The notes beneath the pieces are model-generated. The model saw only the letters and a program-made list of their open reading frames with translations, did not search any database and was not told where the DNA came from. A DNA stretch of 64,000 nucleotides from Flavobacterium psychrotrophum (GTDB lineage: Bacteria; Bacteroidota; Bacteroidia; Flavobacteriales; Flavobacteriaceae): NCBI RefSeq assembly GCF_003403075.1, contig NZ_CP031557.1, positions 2,914,001 to 2,978,000 of the forward strand. The letters are read 5' to 3'. Positions 17,684-27,404 of the stretch are shown here, one piece after another; positions within the stretch are counted from its first letter, which is position 1; the number at the start of each line of letters is the position of its first letter. A program made the translations under genes and the position numbers.

Positions 17684-19213
17684 TTATTCCCATTCTATGG
17701 TTGCAGGCGGTTTAGAGCTGATGTCATACACCACGCGGTTTACGCCTTTTACTTTATTTATAATCTCATTACTTACCTTCATTAGGAATTCATAAGGCAG
17801 GTGTACCCAGTCTGCAGTCATACCATCGGTACTTTCTACAGCACGCAGGGCAACAACTTTTTCATACGTGCGCTCATCGCCCATAACGCCCACACTGTTT
17901 ACAGGTAGCAATATGGCGCCGGCCTGCCAAACTTTGTCATACAGGCCATGATCTTTAAGCCCTTGTATAAATACATGGTCTACTTCTTGTAGCAAACGCA
18001 CTTTCTCTGGCGTAATGTCGCCAAGTATACGGATTGATAATCCCGGACCCGGGAATGGGTGACGGCCTAACAGCTCCGGATCTATACCAAGCGTTGCCCC
18101 TACACGGCGCACCTCATCTTTAAATAACATACGAAGCGGCTCTACAACCTGAAGTTTCATAAAATCAGGAAGCCCGCCCACGTTGTGGTGCGACTTTATA
18201 GTAGCAGACGGCCCTTTTACAGAAACCGACTCTATAACGTCAGGATATATAGTACCTTGAGCCAGCCACTTAACATCGGTAAGCAGGTGTGCCTCGTCAT
18301 CAAATACTTCAATAAATACGCGGCCTATGGTTTTACGTTTTGTTTCAGGATCATCAATACCGGCAAGCTGAGAAAGGAACCTGTCTGAAGCGTCAACGCC
18401 TTTTACATTAAGTCCCATATCTTTATACTGATCCAGTACGCTTTCAAATTCATTTTTGCGAAGCAAACCATTATTTACAAAAATGCAGTACAGGTTATCC
18501 CCTATGGCTTTGTTTAGCAATACTGCCGCAACAGTAGAGTCTACCCCGCCGCTAAGGCCAAGCACTACTTTATCATTGCCTATCTTAGTTTTTAACTCTT
18601 CAACTATTTCCTCTACAAAACTATTTGGTGTAAAGTTTTGAGGTACCTCAGCTATCTTTACCAAAAAGTTTTCCAGCATTAGTTTTCCTTCCGTACTGTG
18701 GTATACTTCAGGATGGTACTGTATGGCATAAGTAGTTTCTCCCTCTATGCGGTAAGCCGCATTTTCTACATCTTTAGTGCTTGCAAGCACCACTCCGCCC
18801 TCAGGCAGTTTTTTAATGGTATCGCTATGGCTCATCCATACCTGGCTGTGTGCAGAAACACCTTCCAGGAATGCCTCACCTTCTTTAATATAAGAAAGGT
18901 TAGCACGGCCATACTCGCGAATGTTACTTGGCGCTACCTCTCCTCCATTAAAATGGGCAAGGTATTGTGCACCGTAGCATACTGCAAGTAACGGTAGTTT
19001 ACCACGAATGTTAGAAAGATCAGGATGCGGGGCATCTTCGGCACGAACCGAAAACGGACTGCCTGAAAGTATAACCGCCTTGTAAGACGACAAATCTGAC
19101 GGTGGATTATTATAAGGGAAAATTTCGCAGAAGATATTTAACTCGCGAACCCTGCGCGCAATAAGCTGTGTGTATTGCGAGCCGAAATCTAAAATAAGTA
19201 CGTTGTGTTGCAT
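17684..19213 (-). CDS. guaA: GMP synthase (glutamine-hydrolysing)
   Basis: The enzyme converts XMP, glutamine and ATP into GMP in purine synthesis. It has an N-terminal class I glutamine amidotransferase domain with catalytic Cys79 (LLAVCYGAQ) and a YHPEVYHS His/Glu pair near 171-178, an ATP-pyrophosphatase PP-loop GLSGGVDST near 219-227, and the C-terminal dimerisation domain ending KPPATIEWE. At 509 residues the length is normal. I start at ATG 19213; two codons upstream there is only a TTG. A single-gene unit closed by its own terminator. Confidence 0.98.
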   Translation of the reverse strand: MQHNVLILDFGSQYTQLIARRVRELNIFCEIFPYNNPPSDLSSYKAVILSGSPFSVRAEDAPHPDLSNIRGKLPLLAVCYGAQYLAHFNGGEVAPSNIREYGRANLSYIKEGEAFLEGVSAHSQVWMSHSDTIKKLPEGGVVLASTKDVENAAYRIEGETTYAIQYHPEVYHSTEGKLMLENFLVKIAEVPQNFTPNSFVEEIVEELKTKIGNDKVVLGLSGGVDSTVAAVLLNKAIGDNLYCIFVNNGLLRKNEFESVLDQYKDMGLNVKGVDASDRFLSQLAGIDDPETKRKTIGRVFIEVFDDEAHLLTDVKWLAQGTIYPDVIESVSVKGPSATIKSHHNVGGLPDFMKLQVVEPLRMLFKDEVRRVGATLGIDPELLGRHPFPGPGLSIRILGDITPEKVRLLQEVDHVFIQGLKDHGLYDKVWQAGAILLPVNSVGVMGDERTYEKVVALRAVESTDGMTADWVHLPYEFLMKVSNEIINKVKGVNRVVYDISSKPPATIEWE

Positions 19214-19288
19214 GGGCAAAAATAACCCAAATAATTTAAACTTTGAAAAGAGATTTTTAGATTTTTGAACTCTAAATCAAAATATAAA

Positions 19289-19316
19289 AACCCCCGGCAC
19301 CTTAGCACCGGGGGTT
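19289..19316 (-). terminator. Terminator of the 19351-23703 gene
   Basis: AACCCCCGG and CCGGGGGTT form a 9-bp stem around a 10-base loop, followed in the minus direction by TTTTTATA. It ends the large surface protein transcript before guaA. Confidence 0.85.
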
Positions 19317-19350
19317 CTATATTTTGGGATAACTTTAAGGCTTGCAGCCG

Positions 19351-22300
19351 TTAGTAAACAATACGCTTAGAAACTTTACCTTTTACGGTATCAATTTCTA
19401 TTATAAGTACCTGTTTAGCTACGTTAAGGCTGTTTATAACCGTTTCGGTTGCGCTAACGCCTGCTTTGCTGTAAAGCTGCCTTCCGTTTATGTCAAATAC
19501 ATTTACACCATTAATAAGCGTGTTTCCTGTGTTAACACTAATGTTATTGCCTTGTTTATAAACAATTACTGTGTTAGGATCAAGCGTAGGGTTATCTGTA
19601 CCTAATACTGAGTTTGTATATAGTACTTCAAAGCGGTTCTCAAAAGTACCGGCCTCTGTAGTAAAGGTATAATCGCGGTCGCTTATGTTACGGATGATAC
19701 CTTCGGCATTATCTTTTAGGTAAATAACCTGGCCTTGTGTAAATACTCCTTCTGCATGGTCAAGGCTTATTGTAAACTGCCCAGCAGTTGCAGCTGTAAA
19801 GCCCATAAGCACCACATCTGAGGCATTAAACTCCGGCCTTGCCTGTATGGCCAGTTGTTTATTTTCTGCTATCGAGTATAAAGATAATGTATTACTATCT
19901 GTAAGCTTAAGCCCGTCATAACCATAGTCAAGACCTGTAGTACCCTGGTGCATATAAGCAACCATTGCCTGGCTGGCAGTACCGCTTTGTGATTTTATGT
20001 TTAACCATAGTTTAGAAGCTACAGTACCCTGAGCTGTTCTAAAGAAGCCTTGTGAAGCTCCCGGCGAAGCACTACGCATACTGTTTGTAAATTTAAGCTG
20101 TGGCGCTGTAAGGCCTTCGGCTGTTTTTACAATAAAGCCTTGTCCCTGACTTATTAGCCAGTTACCTGCCTCGGCATCATTACCCTGGTAAAAGTTACCA
20201 AGCGTTACAGTACTTGCATCGTCAGGATTAACAGTGTATCCTGCTTTTGTTAAAGTAGCGTAAGATGAAGACTGGTCTCCGTTACGCTTTCTCCATAAAT
20301 ATAAACCTGTACCTAACTGAAGCTTGTCTTCATTTTCAGCAAAGAATTTAGCTACGCTTACAGGCGATGGATATGGGTTACCTACTGCCGTAAAACGATT
20401 ATTTTGTGTAGAAAGTGCTATTGTTACATCGCCATTGTTTGGCACACCTGCAAAAGTACCATCAAATGCAAATGAAGTATCTCCGCCATTATAACCACCG
20501 CGACCATCAGCATTTGGCATACGGATAAGGTAACCTTTAGCAGCATCAAAAGTATTATCGCCAGGTGTTACTGACCAGTAGCCTTCTATAAACTCTGTAC
20601 CGTTGCTTGCATATCCGTACTCATAAAAACGGTTAGCCGCTGTATTTGGAGAAAAACTAAGAAGGTTTTGTCCTTTTACAGGAGATGACCACAATGTGTA
20701 ATCAAGCCTGAATAGCGGATTGCTCTTTTTGTGTACCGTTATGTTACTTGTATTCTGAACATTTGCCGATTGAAGTAATGCACCATTATCTTCTACAACA
20801 AACTTATCTGCACCTGCTTCGTTTACAATTGTATTAAGCGTAAGTGTTGTACCTGTTGCTACAGTAATTGTTTTACCATTCTTAAGAGTAAGTTTACCCG
20901 CAGTAAAAGTACCGTTAACAGCAGTGTTATAATCTGCATTAATTGTTACATCTGTAGCAGCGTTTACAACTGTAGCTGTACCGTTAGGATAAGCAGCCGG
21001 TGTCCATTGAGCTGTTGTTTGTCCAGATGGTATTACCCATGTAAGCGAGCCTACTTTTGTAGTTACACTTGTTACGTTAGAATTTGCAGTAGCATTGCTG
21101 CCACTATATGCCCTTACACGATAATAATAAGTTGTAAAAGGTGTAAGATTAGTTACGTCATAACTGATTACATTACTAACATCAAGATTGTTGTAGCCTG
21201 TTACAAATGACGGTATAAAAGTCGTATTCATAGTATGGCTGCCCAAATAAGTATATGTATTATTAGCATATGATGTCCATTGAGAAGCATAATAACTTGT
21301 TGATGGTGCAAGCACATCTGCTTTTCTAACAAGCGTTACATCTTCGCCTCCTTCAATAAGATCAATTTGTACATTGTTTTTGTATAGTGCAATAGGGTCG
21401 TTACCATTATAATGAATTACGCGTCCGCCCGGTAATGTATTATAATTAAGTATCAGATTTTTTGTAGACGATATTCCTGATGCGCCATCAGAAGCTATTA
21501 CATAGGTCTGTCCATGCTGAAGGTTAAAGTTAGGAAGCGGTAAAGTATATTCATTACCATCTCCAAAATCGCCGCTACCATTTAATTGCTGTTTTATAGA
21601 ATAAGCAGAAAGGTTTACGGTAGCACCGGTTCCATTATATATTTCAAGGGCCTTGTTATTACTTGTACCTTCTACATATTCTGAAAAAATAAGATCTGTT
21701 GCGAATGTAGCAGTACCAAAATCAGGATTAGTACTTACGTCAAGCCTGTAGCCGGCCGCAGCCTCAACGGTATTCCAGTTAGCCTGAAAACTCGTCTGCT
21801 CTACATTTGTAGCGGCTATAGTAACCGGAGTAGCTATTGCTGATGTTGTAAATGAACGTATAGCTGTACCCGTGGCATAAACTGTACCTGTACCATCTAT
21901 AGCATAAGCCCTGTAGTAGTAAACTGTAGAAGGTAAAAGACCTGTAAGTTGCTTTGTAAATGTAGTACCAGATACATCTGTTGTTTGCACACGCGTAGCT
22001 GTACCACCGGTAATAGCAGCAGATGTAGTAGCATAATCAAAACCATATTCTGAAAAAACAGAACAACCACCGGTTGTAGCAGTAGCCGAAAGTATACCGC
22101 TTACAGATGTGATTGTTGATGCTGTTACCGCAACGGTTGTTACCGTACCAGGATTGTTTTCTCCACTACCCAAAACAGGCACGCTAAGCTCTGCTATTTC
22201 AGCATCAGCATTAAGTGCTTCCATTACTATAGTACCATTATAGCTTTGTACTGCTGTTGGGGCAAATTTTACATATACAGTAGTTATACTACCATCATAA

Positions 22301-23703
22301 TCTTCTATATCAAGAGTTGGTGTAAACACACCCGCTTCTGTAAGTGAGTAGCTATAACCGTTAACTGCTTTAATTTCTATTATACCGCCTTGTAGATTTG
22401 TACTACTAAATGTAAAATTGCTTACAGTAGTAGTATTAATACAAAAACTGTCGAAATTTAGCGATGCATTTTCCAGAACAAGCGAAGGTGCATTAGCATT
22501 TAATGTAGTACCTGTAGCGCTGCTGCTAAAAGCGGTTTCAACATTGGCCCCGTTGCGTGCCTTAACAGCAAAAGAATAAGTAGTACCGGCAGTAAGCCCA
22601 GTTACTGTTTCTGTACCCCAGGCAGCAAGGGTTTGCCAAACTTCAGTATCTCCTAAAGATCCGTCAGCCTGTACATACTTACCTCCGGCTTCCTGTATTG
22701 CATATGTTGTAGCGGTATTGTTGCCTCCGGAAACTACCTTTACATCAAGCGTAGTTGTTGTAGCATTGTTAACCGTAGGTATAGCCGGAGTAAGGGCAAG
22801 GGTATAAAAACTAAGTTTGCTGGTACTGTAACCGGTACCTGCAGAGTTTGTAGCATAAGCCCTATAAAAATATTGTGTATTAGAAAGAAGGTTTGTTGTC
22901 GTAACGTTTACATAACTAAAATTAGCTGCAAAAGTACTTACATCTGTTCCGCCTGTAATTTTGCTAAAGTTATTTGTACTAAGCACAGGAGTAGTTGTCG
23001 AAGAAGTAGTCCATACAAGGCCTTTAGCACTTAGAGCCGCACCGCCTGTAGCACTTACAGTACCTGTTGCAGAAGCATTGTTAGTTGTAATATCGGTAAC
23101 ATCTGTAACATCGCTTACTGTAGGTGCAGTTGATGAACTTGCTACAGTAAGATTAAAAGTAGAACCGTTTCTAAACCTTACTGTACCGGTAGCTGCATTA
23201 GCACCTGAAGGTATTAAATAAAGTTTTAGCGTTGTGCCTGCCGCAATAACTACACTACCTGTAAATGTATTTGTAGTAGTATTTGATTGTGAAGCAGTAC
23301 CAAAATTAGTTAGTGTACCATTATTATTGATATACTTGATGGTAAACTTTGTTCCGCTGGCAGTACCACTTAATGTAGTTAACCAGGTAAAGCTTGTTAG
23401 TGTAACATTATAACCTGCATCTGCACTAATGTTAAATGTATAGAACTTGTTACCTGTGTAAGATGCCTCAGGAGAAGCAGTGTTAAAGCTGTTGCCGCTC
23501 ATAGATCCACTTGCTGAGGCCGATCCTACTCCACTACCTCTAGATGCACTTGTAAAAGTGACACCTGCCGGGTCTGGTGTGTAAGTAGTAGGACTACTAT
23601 CTAAGTCTCCTAAAGTAATTGTCTGGGCCCACGACCCCATAACTGTAAAAAACAAGACACAAAGAAATAAGTCTCGTCGCATTCGCTGTAAAATTGTCTT
23701 CAT
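19351..23703 (-). CDS. Large T9SS-exported surface protein with Fn3-like and lamin-tail domains (type A sorting domain)
   Basis: A 1450-residue protein. The signal peptide (to about residue 26, ending SWAQ) is followed by several fibronectin III-like repeats (motif YYRAYAT/YYYRVRAYS), a choice-of-anchor-like domain, a lamin-tail domain near residues 670-790 (FSEYVEGTSNNKALEIYNG) and a T9SS type A sorting domain over the last 75 residues (NGVNVFDINGRQLYSK). It should cross the outer membrane by type IX secretion and be anchored or released outside. Its three right-hand neighbours share domains with it. The ligand is unknown; an adhesin or matrix role is inference. Confidence 0.88.
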   Translation of the reverse strand: MKTILQRMRRDLFLCVLFFTVMGSWAQTITLGDLDSSPTTYTPDPAGVTFTSASRGSGVGSASASGSMSGNSFNTASPEASYTGNKFYTFNISADAGYNVTLTSFTWLTTLSGTASGTKFTIKYINNNGTLTNFGTASQSNTTTNTFTGSVVIAAGTTLKLYLIPSGANAATGTVRFRNGSTFNLTVASSSTAPTVSDVTDVTDITTNNASATGTVSATGGAALSAKGLVWTTSSTTTPVLSTNNFSKITGGTDVSTFAANFSYVNVTTTNLLSNTQYFYRAYATNSAGTGYSTSKLSFYTLALTPAIPTVNNATTTTLDVKVVSGGNNTATTYAIQEAGGKYVQADGSLGDTEVWQTLAAWGTETVTGLTAGTTYSFAVKARNGANVETAFSSSATGTTLNANAPSLVLENASLNFDSFCINTTTVSNFTFSSTNLQGGIIEIKAVNGYSYSLTEAGVFTPTLDIEDYDGSITTVYVKFAPTAVQSYNGTIVMEALNADAEIAELSVPVLGSGENNPGTVTTVAVTASTITSVSGILSATATTGGCSVFSEYGFDYATTSAAITGGTATRVQTTDVSGTTFTKQLTGLLPSTVYYYRAYAIDGTGTVYATGTAIRSFTTSAIATPVTIAATNVEQTSFQANWNTVEAAAGYRLDVSTNPDFGTATFATDLIFSEYVEGTSNNKALEIYNGTGATVNLSAYSIKQQLNGSGDFGDGNEYTLPLPNFNLQHGQTYVIASDGASGISSTKNLILNYNTLPGGRVIHYNGNDPIALYKNNVQIDLIEGGEDVTLVRKADVLAPSTSYYASQWTSYANNTYTYLGSHTMNTTFIPSFVTGYNNLDVSNVISYDVTNLTPFTTYYYRVRAYSGSNATANSNVTSVTTKVGSLTWVIPSGQTTAQWTPAAYPNGTATVVNAATDVTINADYNTAVNGTFTAGKLTLKNGKTITVATGTTLTLNTIVNEAGADKFVVEDNGALLQSANVQNTSNITVHKKSNPLFRLDYTLWSSPVKGQNLLSFSPNTAANRFYEYGYASNGTEFIEGYWSVTPGDNTFDAAKGYLIRMPNADGRGGYNGGDTSFAFDGTFAGVPNNGDVTIALSTQNNRFTAVGNPYPSPVSVAKFFAENEDKLQLGTGLYLWRKRNGDQSSSYATLTKAGYTVNPDDASTVTLGNFYQGNDAEAGNWLISQGQGFIVKTAEGLTAPQLKFTNSMRSASPGASQGFFRTAQGTVASKLWLNIKSQSGTASQAMVAYMHQGTTGLDYGYDGLKLTDSNTLSLYSIAENKQLAIQARPEFNASDVVLMGFTAATAGQFTISLDHAEGVFTQGQVIYLKDNAEGIIRNISDRDYTFTTEAGTFENRFEVLYTNSVLGTDNPTLDPNTVIVYKQGNNISVNTGNTLINGVNVFDINGRQLYSKAGVSATETVINSLNVAKQVLIIEIDTVKGKVSKRIVY

Positions 23704-23860
23704 AAATAGTTTTGATTTAATTTGATTGGAACCTCACAAAGGTCAATTTTAAATACCACCAACTGAAGGAATACATGTTTTGTTTTAGTAATCAATAAGT
23801 TACAAATAAATTATCTAAAAGTTAACTGCCTGAATTTTATGTTATGTATTATAAACAAAA

Positions 23861-23884
23861 TACCCCTCCTAATTAGGAGGGGTA
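23861..23884 (-). terminator. Palindromic terminator of the 23923-27096 gene
   Basis: TACCCCTCCTAA and its exact reverse complement form a 24-bp palindrome, 38 bp beyond the stop of the minus-strand surface protein gene. A-rich sequence on the left gives U-rich RNA in the minus direction. Confidence 0.78.
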
Positions 23885-23922
23885 CCTTTATTAATGCGGC
23901 TTAACAGCATTGTAAACAATTG

Positions 23923-26900
23923 TTAATGCACAATTTTGTTTGTTACCGTTTTGTTATCTGCTGTTACCGTTTTTATGACAAGAACCTGATTAACGGCATT
24001 AATATCCGATAAAATAACATCATTAGCATTAAAAGCACCTGAATTAAACAATAGTCTGCCATTAACGTCAAATACAGTTACCGATTTTACAGCAACATTT
24101 GCAGATGATATAGCTATCGCTCCGTTTTGCTTATATACCATTACTTTATTATCTGTTAGTACAGCATTAGCTTTTCTTTGTGCGCTTATCTCTGTACTGG
24201 TTGTAGTTTCAACAATAACAACATTAGAGTTTACGCTTGCATTGCCGGCTACCGCCCTAACCCTATAGTAATACGTTACGCCAGGGTTTAAGTCTGTAAC
24301 TATTTGTGTCGTATCAGTTACAGTAAGGTTTTCATAACCCGGTACAAAAGATGATGATACTCCAGAGAATGTATGGCTACCAAGGCCAGATACTGTATCT
24401 ATAGGTAATACTTCCCACTCACTGTCTAATGTAGGGAAACCCGATGCAGGATTTACTGTAACACCACCCGCCACTGTTGATTTACGAACAAGGGTTTTGT
24501 CAAGAGTACTGTTTGCTGTACTTGTCCATGCGCTACCCGGATCTTCGCCTATACGGCCAAAGATGTCTACATTGGCAGTAGTAGATATTTTATATAGTGC
24601 AATGGCATCGTCTCCATTAAAGTTTATAGATGCTATAGCAGTAGCAGTACCTGTATAAAGTGTAGCAGCGCTGTTTTTTAGCACAAGAGTTGCACCGTTT
24701 GCAAGGCTTCCTGTAAGCTGTACATCATTTGTAGCGGTAGTAGCGCCATTAGCATACAGCCTTACTCTGTAATCTGTAAGGTCTACGGCAGCACCAGTAC
24801 CATTGTATATCTCTATATATTTGTTAGAGGCAGAACCTTCAACATACTCAGAGAAGAAAAGGTCTGTAGCAAGAGTGGCAGTACCAAAAGTAGCCGATTC
24901 GCTAACATCAAGCCTGTAGCTTACTGCACCTTCTACTTCGTTCCAGTTAGCAGTAAAAGTGTCAGATCCTACAGCTGTAGCAGCAACAGCTACAGGAGCA
25001 ACTAAACTTACAGTTGTAATAGCTACATCTGCGCTATATGAAATATCACCATTGTTTATGGCATATGCCCTTATATGGTAAGTAGTACCGGCTACAAGTT
25101 CAGTAAGGTTTACTGTAAAAGCACCTGTACCACTACCTGAATCAACCTGCGTTGTATTAGGAGCAAGAAGCTCTGGAGAAGCTGTTAGGGCATAAACAAT
25201 ACCTCTTTCTAAAACTTCTGAGCAACCTTGTGCGGTTACTTCTGAAAGTATTGTTGAAGTTGAAGATGTAGGAGATGTTACTGATGAAATTACTACTGTA
25301 GGAGATGAATTAACACCTGTACCTGTTACAGCAGCAGCAAAACTTGTAGCACCACCGCCGCTTACGGTAATGTTGCCGTTATAAGGGCCAGCCACTACCG
25401 GAGCAAACTGCACATATAAATCATGTGTAAAAGTACCACCTGTTTGTGCTACAGTAAGAGAATCTGTAAACGTACCTGTTGCAGTTTCAGAGAATGTGTA
25501 ACCATCAAGAGGGCCAACAGTAATATCGCCTGCTACAAGATTGCTTCCTGAAATGGTAAACAATACCGGTGTACCAACAGTTTCTATACATACGCTACCA
25601 AAATCGGCTAACGCTGTGGCTGTTAAAACAGGCGATGTATTTACTGTAGTGTTTACTGTAATTACATTAGAATTAGTACTTGTAACCGCAGCTGCTACTG
25701 CCCTAACCCTGTAATAATATTGTGTACTGGCGGCAAGGCCACTTACAACCTGAGAGGTGCTGCTTACAGCAAGATCCTGATAACCGGGAACAAAAGCATT
25801 TGTGCCACCTACAAAGGTATGCATGCCAAGGTTGGCAACGTCATCCAGGTTGGCAACCGTCCACTCAGTTTCCAGTGTAGGGAAACCAGATGCAGGGTTT
25901 ACTGTAACGCCTCCTGTTACAGATGGTTTTCTAATAAGGGTTTTATCAAGTGTGCTGTTAGAAGGGCTTGTCCAGGCTACACCCGGATCTTCTCCTATTC
26001 TGCCAAAGATATCAACATTAGATGAAGTAGATATTTTATACAGAGCTATAGCATCATCTCCATTAAAGTTAACAGACGCTACTATAGTGGCCGCACCCGT
26101 ATATAATGTTGCTGTAGTATTTTTTAGTACAACAGTAGCACCATTTGCTAATGTACCAGAAAGCTGCACATCATTTGCAGATCCTGTTGCTGCGGTGCTG
26201 CCATTAGAATATAGCCTTACCCTGTAATCTCCAAGATTTACAGCTGCACCTGTACCGTTATATATTTCAAGATATTTATTAGTACCAGATCCTTCTACAT
26301 ACTCAGAGAAGAAAAGGTCTGATACTGGTGAAGCACTACTAAAAGATGGTGATGTACTTACATCTAGCCTGTAGCCACTTGCACCTGTTACAGGCTGCCA
26401 GTTAGCTTCAAAGCTATTTGCAGTAACAGCTGAAGCAGCAGTAGCTACCGGAGCCGCCAGTACCGGAGCCGAGCTCCATGAAAGCACTACATTATCAAGC
26501 GCAATACCGTCTCTGCTGCCAGAACCACTAACTTCAGCATAACTCCAACGGATCCAGATGTTACCTGAGGTATTGTCAAGAGCAGAAAGACTTACATTTG
26601 TATAAGGAGTTACAGTACCCTCTGCAATAGTTCCTGAAGCATAAGCACCACCGGTTACTGCTGTAAATCCTGTTGTGGCAGATGTAGTACTAATTTCAAG
26701 GTTAAAAGAGTTGCTGCGCGCCTGTTCTCTTATTTTAATTACATCATAAGAAATTACCAGGTTTGTTTTTCCTGTGGTGCCTGCAATGTTAAGCACTACT
26801 GATGATGGTGAAAAAGCACTTCCTGATCCCAGGATACCTATCCTTGAACCATAATTGTAATTAGCTCCTGACGTAGATGCAGCAGTACCCACTACCATAG

Positions 26901-27096
26901 CATTATCTGCTGTAGTGCCGTTGTAAGATGTCCAGCCCGATGGATAGGCCGTACCAGCCGCTCCCGGCGTGGTATTAAAATTTTCTGAATAAGGAGAACT
27001 TGCAGGTAAGGTAACCTGTCCCCATGTTGCTGCCGCTGCCATTAGCGCCGACATTGAAAAGACATTGCGTAATGTCTTGCGTAAGATTGTTTTCAT
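23923..27096 (-). CDS. T9SS-exported surface protein with duplicated lamin-tail domains (type A sorting domain)
   Basis: The 1057-residue protein opens with the signal MKTILRKTLRN...ATWGQ and a choice-of-anchor-like domain (to about residue 235). A Fn3 plus lamin-tail unit then appears twice, near residues 240-430 and 725-915 (FSEYVEGS; NFNGDDAIALYKIS; DIFGRIGEDPG), with an Ig-like middle. It ends in a type A T9SS domain (VKSVTVFDVNGRLLFN). I start at ATG 27096 because the ORF's 22 extra upstream residues would precede the signal. The two lamin-tail copies are very similar, pointing to internal duplication. Confidence 0.88.
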   Translation of the reverse strand: MKTILRKTLRNVFSMSALMAAAATWGQVTLPASSPYSENFNTTPGAAGTAYPSGWTSYNGTTADNAMVVGTAASTSGANYNYGSRIGILGSGSAFSPSSVVLNIAGTTGKTNLVISYDVIKIREQARSNSFNLEISTTSATTGFTAVTGGAYASGTIAEGTVTPYTNVSLSALDNTSGNIWIRWSYAEVSGSGSRDGIALDNVVLSWSSAPVLAAPVATAASAVTANSFEANWQPVTGASGYRLDVSTSPSFSSASPVSDLFFSEYVEGSGTNKYLEIYNGTGAAVNLGDYRVRLYSNGSTAATGSANDVQLSGTLANGATVVLKNTTATLYTGAATIVASVNFNGDDAIALYKISTSSNVDIFGRIGEDPGVAWTSPSNSTLDKTLIRKPSVTGGVTVNPASGFPTLETEWTVANLDDVANLGMHTFVGGTNAFVPGYQDLAVSSTSQVVSGLAASTQYYYRVRAVAAAVTSTNSNVITVNTTVNTSPVLTATALADFGSVCIETVGTPVLFTISGSNLVAGDITVGPLDGYTFSETATGTFTDSLTVAQTGGTFTHDLYVQFAPVVAGPYNGNITVSGGGATSFAAAVTGTGVNSSPTVVISSVTSPTSSTSTILSEVTAQGCSEVLERGIVYALTASPELLAPNTTQVDSGSGTGAFTVNLTELVAGTTYHIRAYAINNGDISYSADVAITTVSLVAPVAVAATAVGSDTFTANWNEVEGAVSYRLDVSESATFGTATLATDLFFSEYVEGSASNKYIEIYNGTGAAVDLTDYRVRLYANGATTATNDVQLTGSLANGATLVLKNSAATLYTGTATAIASINFNGDDAIALYKISTTANVDIFGRIGEDPGSAWTSTANSTLDKTLVRKSTVAGGVTVNPASGFPTLDSEWEVLPIDTVSGLGSHTFSGVSSSFVPGYENLTVTDTTQIVTDLNPGVTYYYRVRAVAGNASVNSNVVIVETTTSTEISAQRKANAVLTDNKVMVYKQNGAIAISSANVAVKSVTVFDVNGRLLFNSGAFNANDVILSDINAVNQVLVIKTVTADNKTVTNKIVH

Positions 27097-27341
27097 AAGG
27101 TAATAATTTGATTGGAAACTATTGTTTATCAATAGTATATCAAATTTAGAAAATGAAAACACCCGAGGGTAATTCTTAAGGTTGTGTTACCGTAAGAGGA
27201 TTATTATTGTTTCTTAACCAGAAGGTTAGGATTATAAAATTTTCGTTAAAACAATAGTATATTGCTGTAAATTAACCATATAGTAATTTTTTTTATTCAT
27301 TTTTTACAGATTTTATACTTTTTTGAAAGCACATAAAAATG

Positions 27342-27367
27342 AAGCCCCCGCTGCGATACGGAGGCTT
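27342..27367 (-). terminator. Likely terminator of the 27405-32537 gene
   Basis: AAGCCCCCG and CGGAGGCTT pair with one mismatch around an 8-base loop, and minus-strand RNA would continue into CATTTTTATG. It lies 38 bp after the stop codon. Confidence 0.7.
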
Positions 27368-27404
27368 AAAAATCAGAAAACAGAACTATATAAAATTGTG
27401 GATG

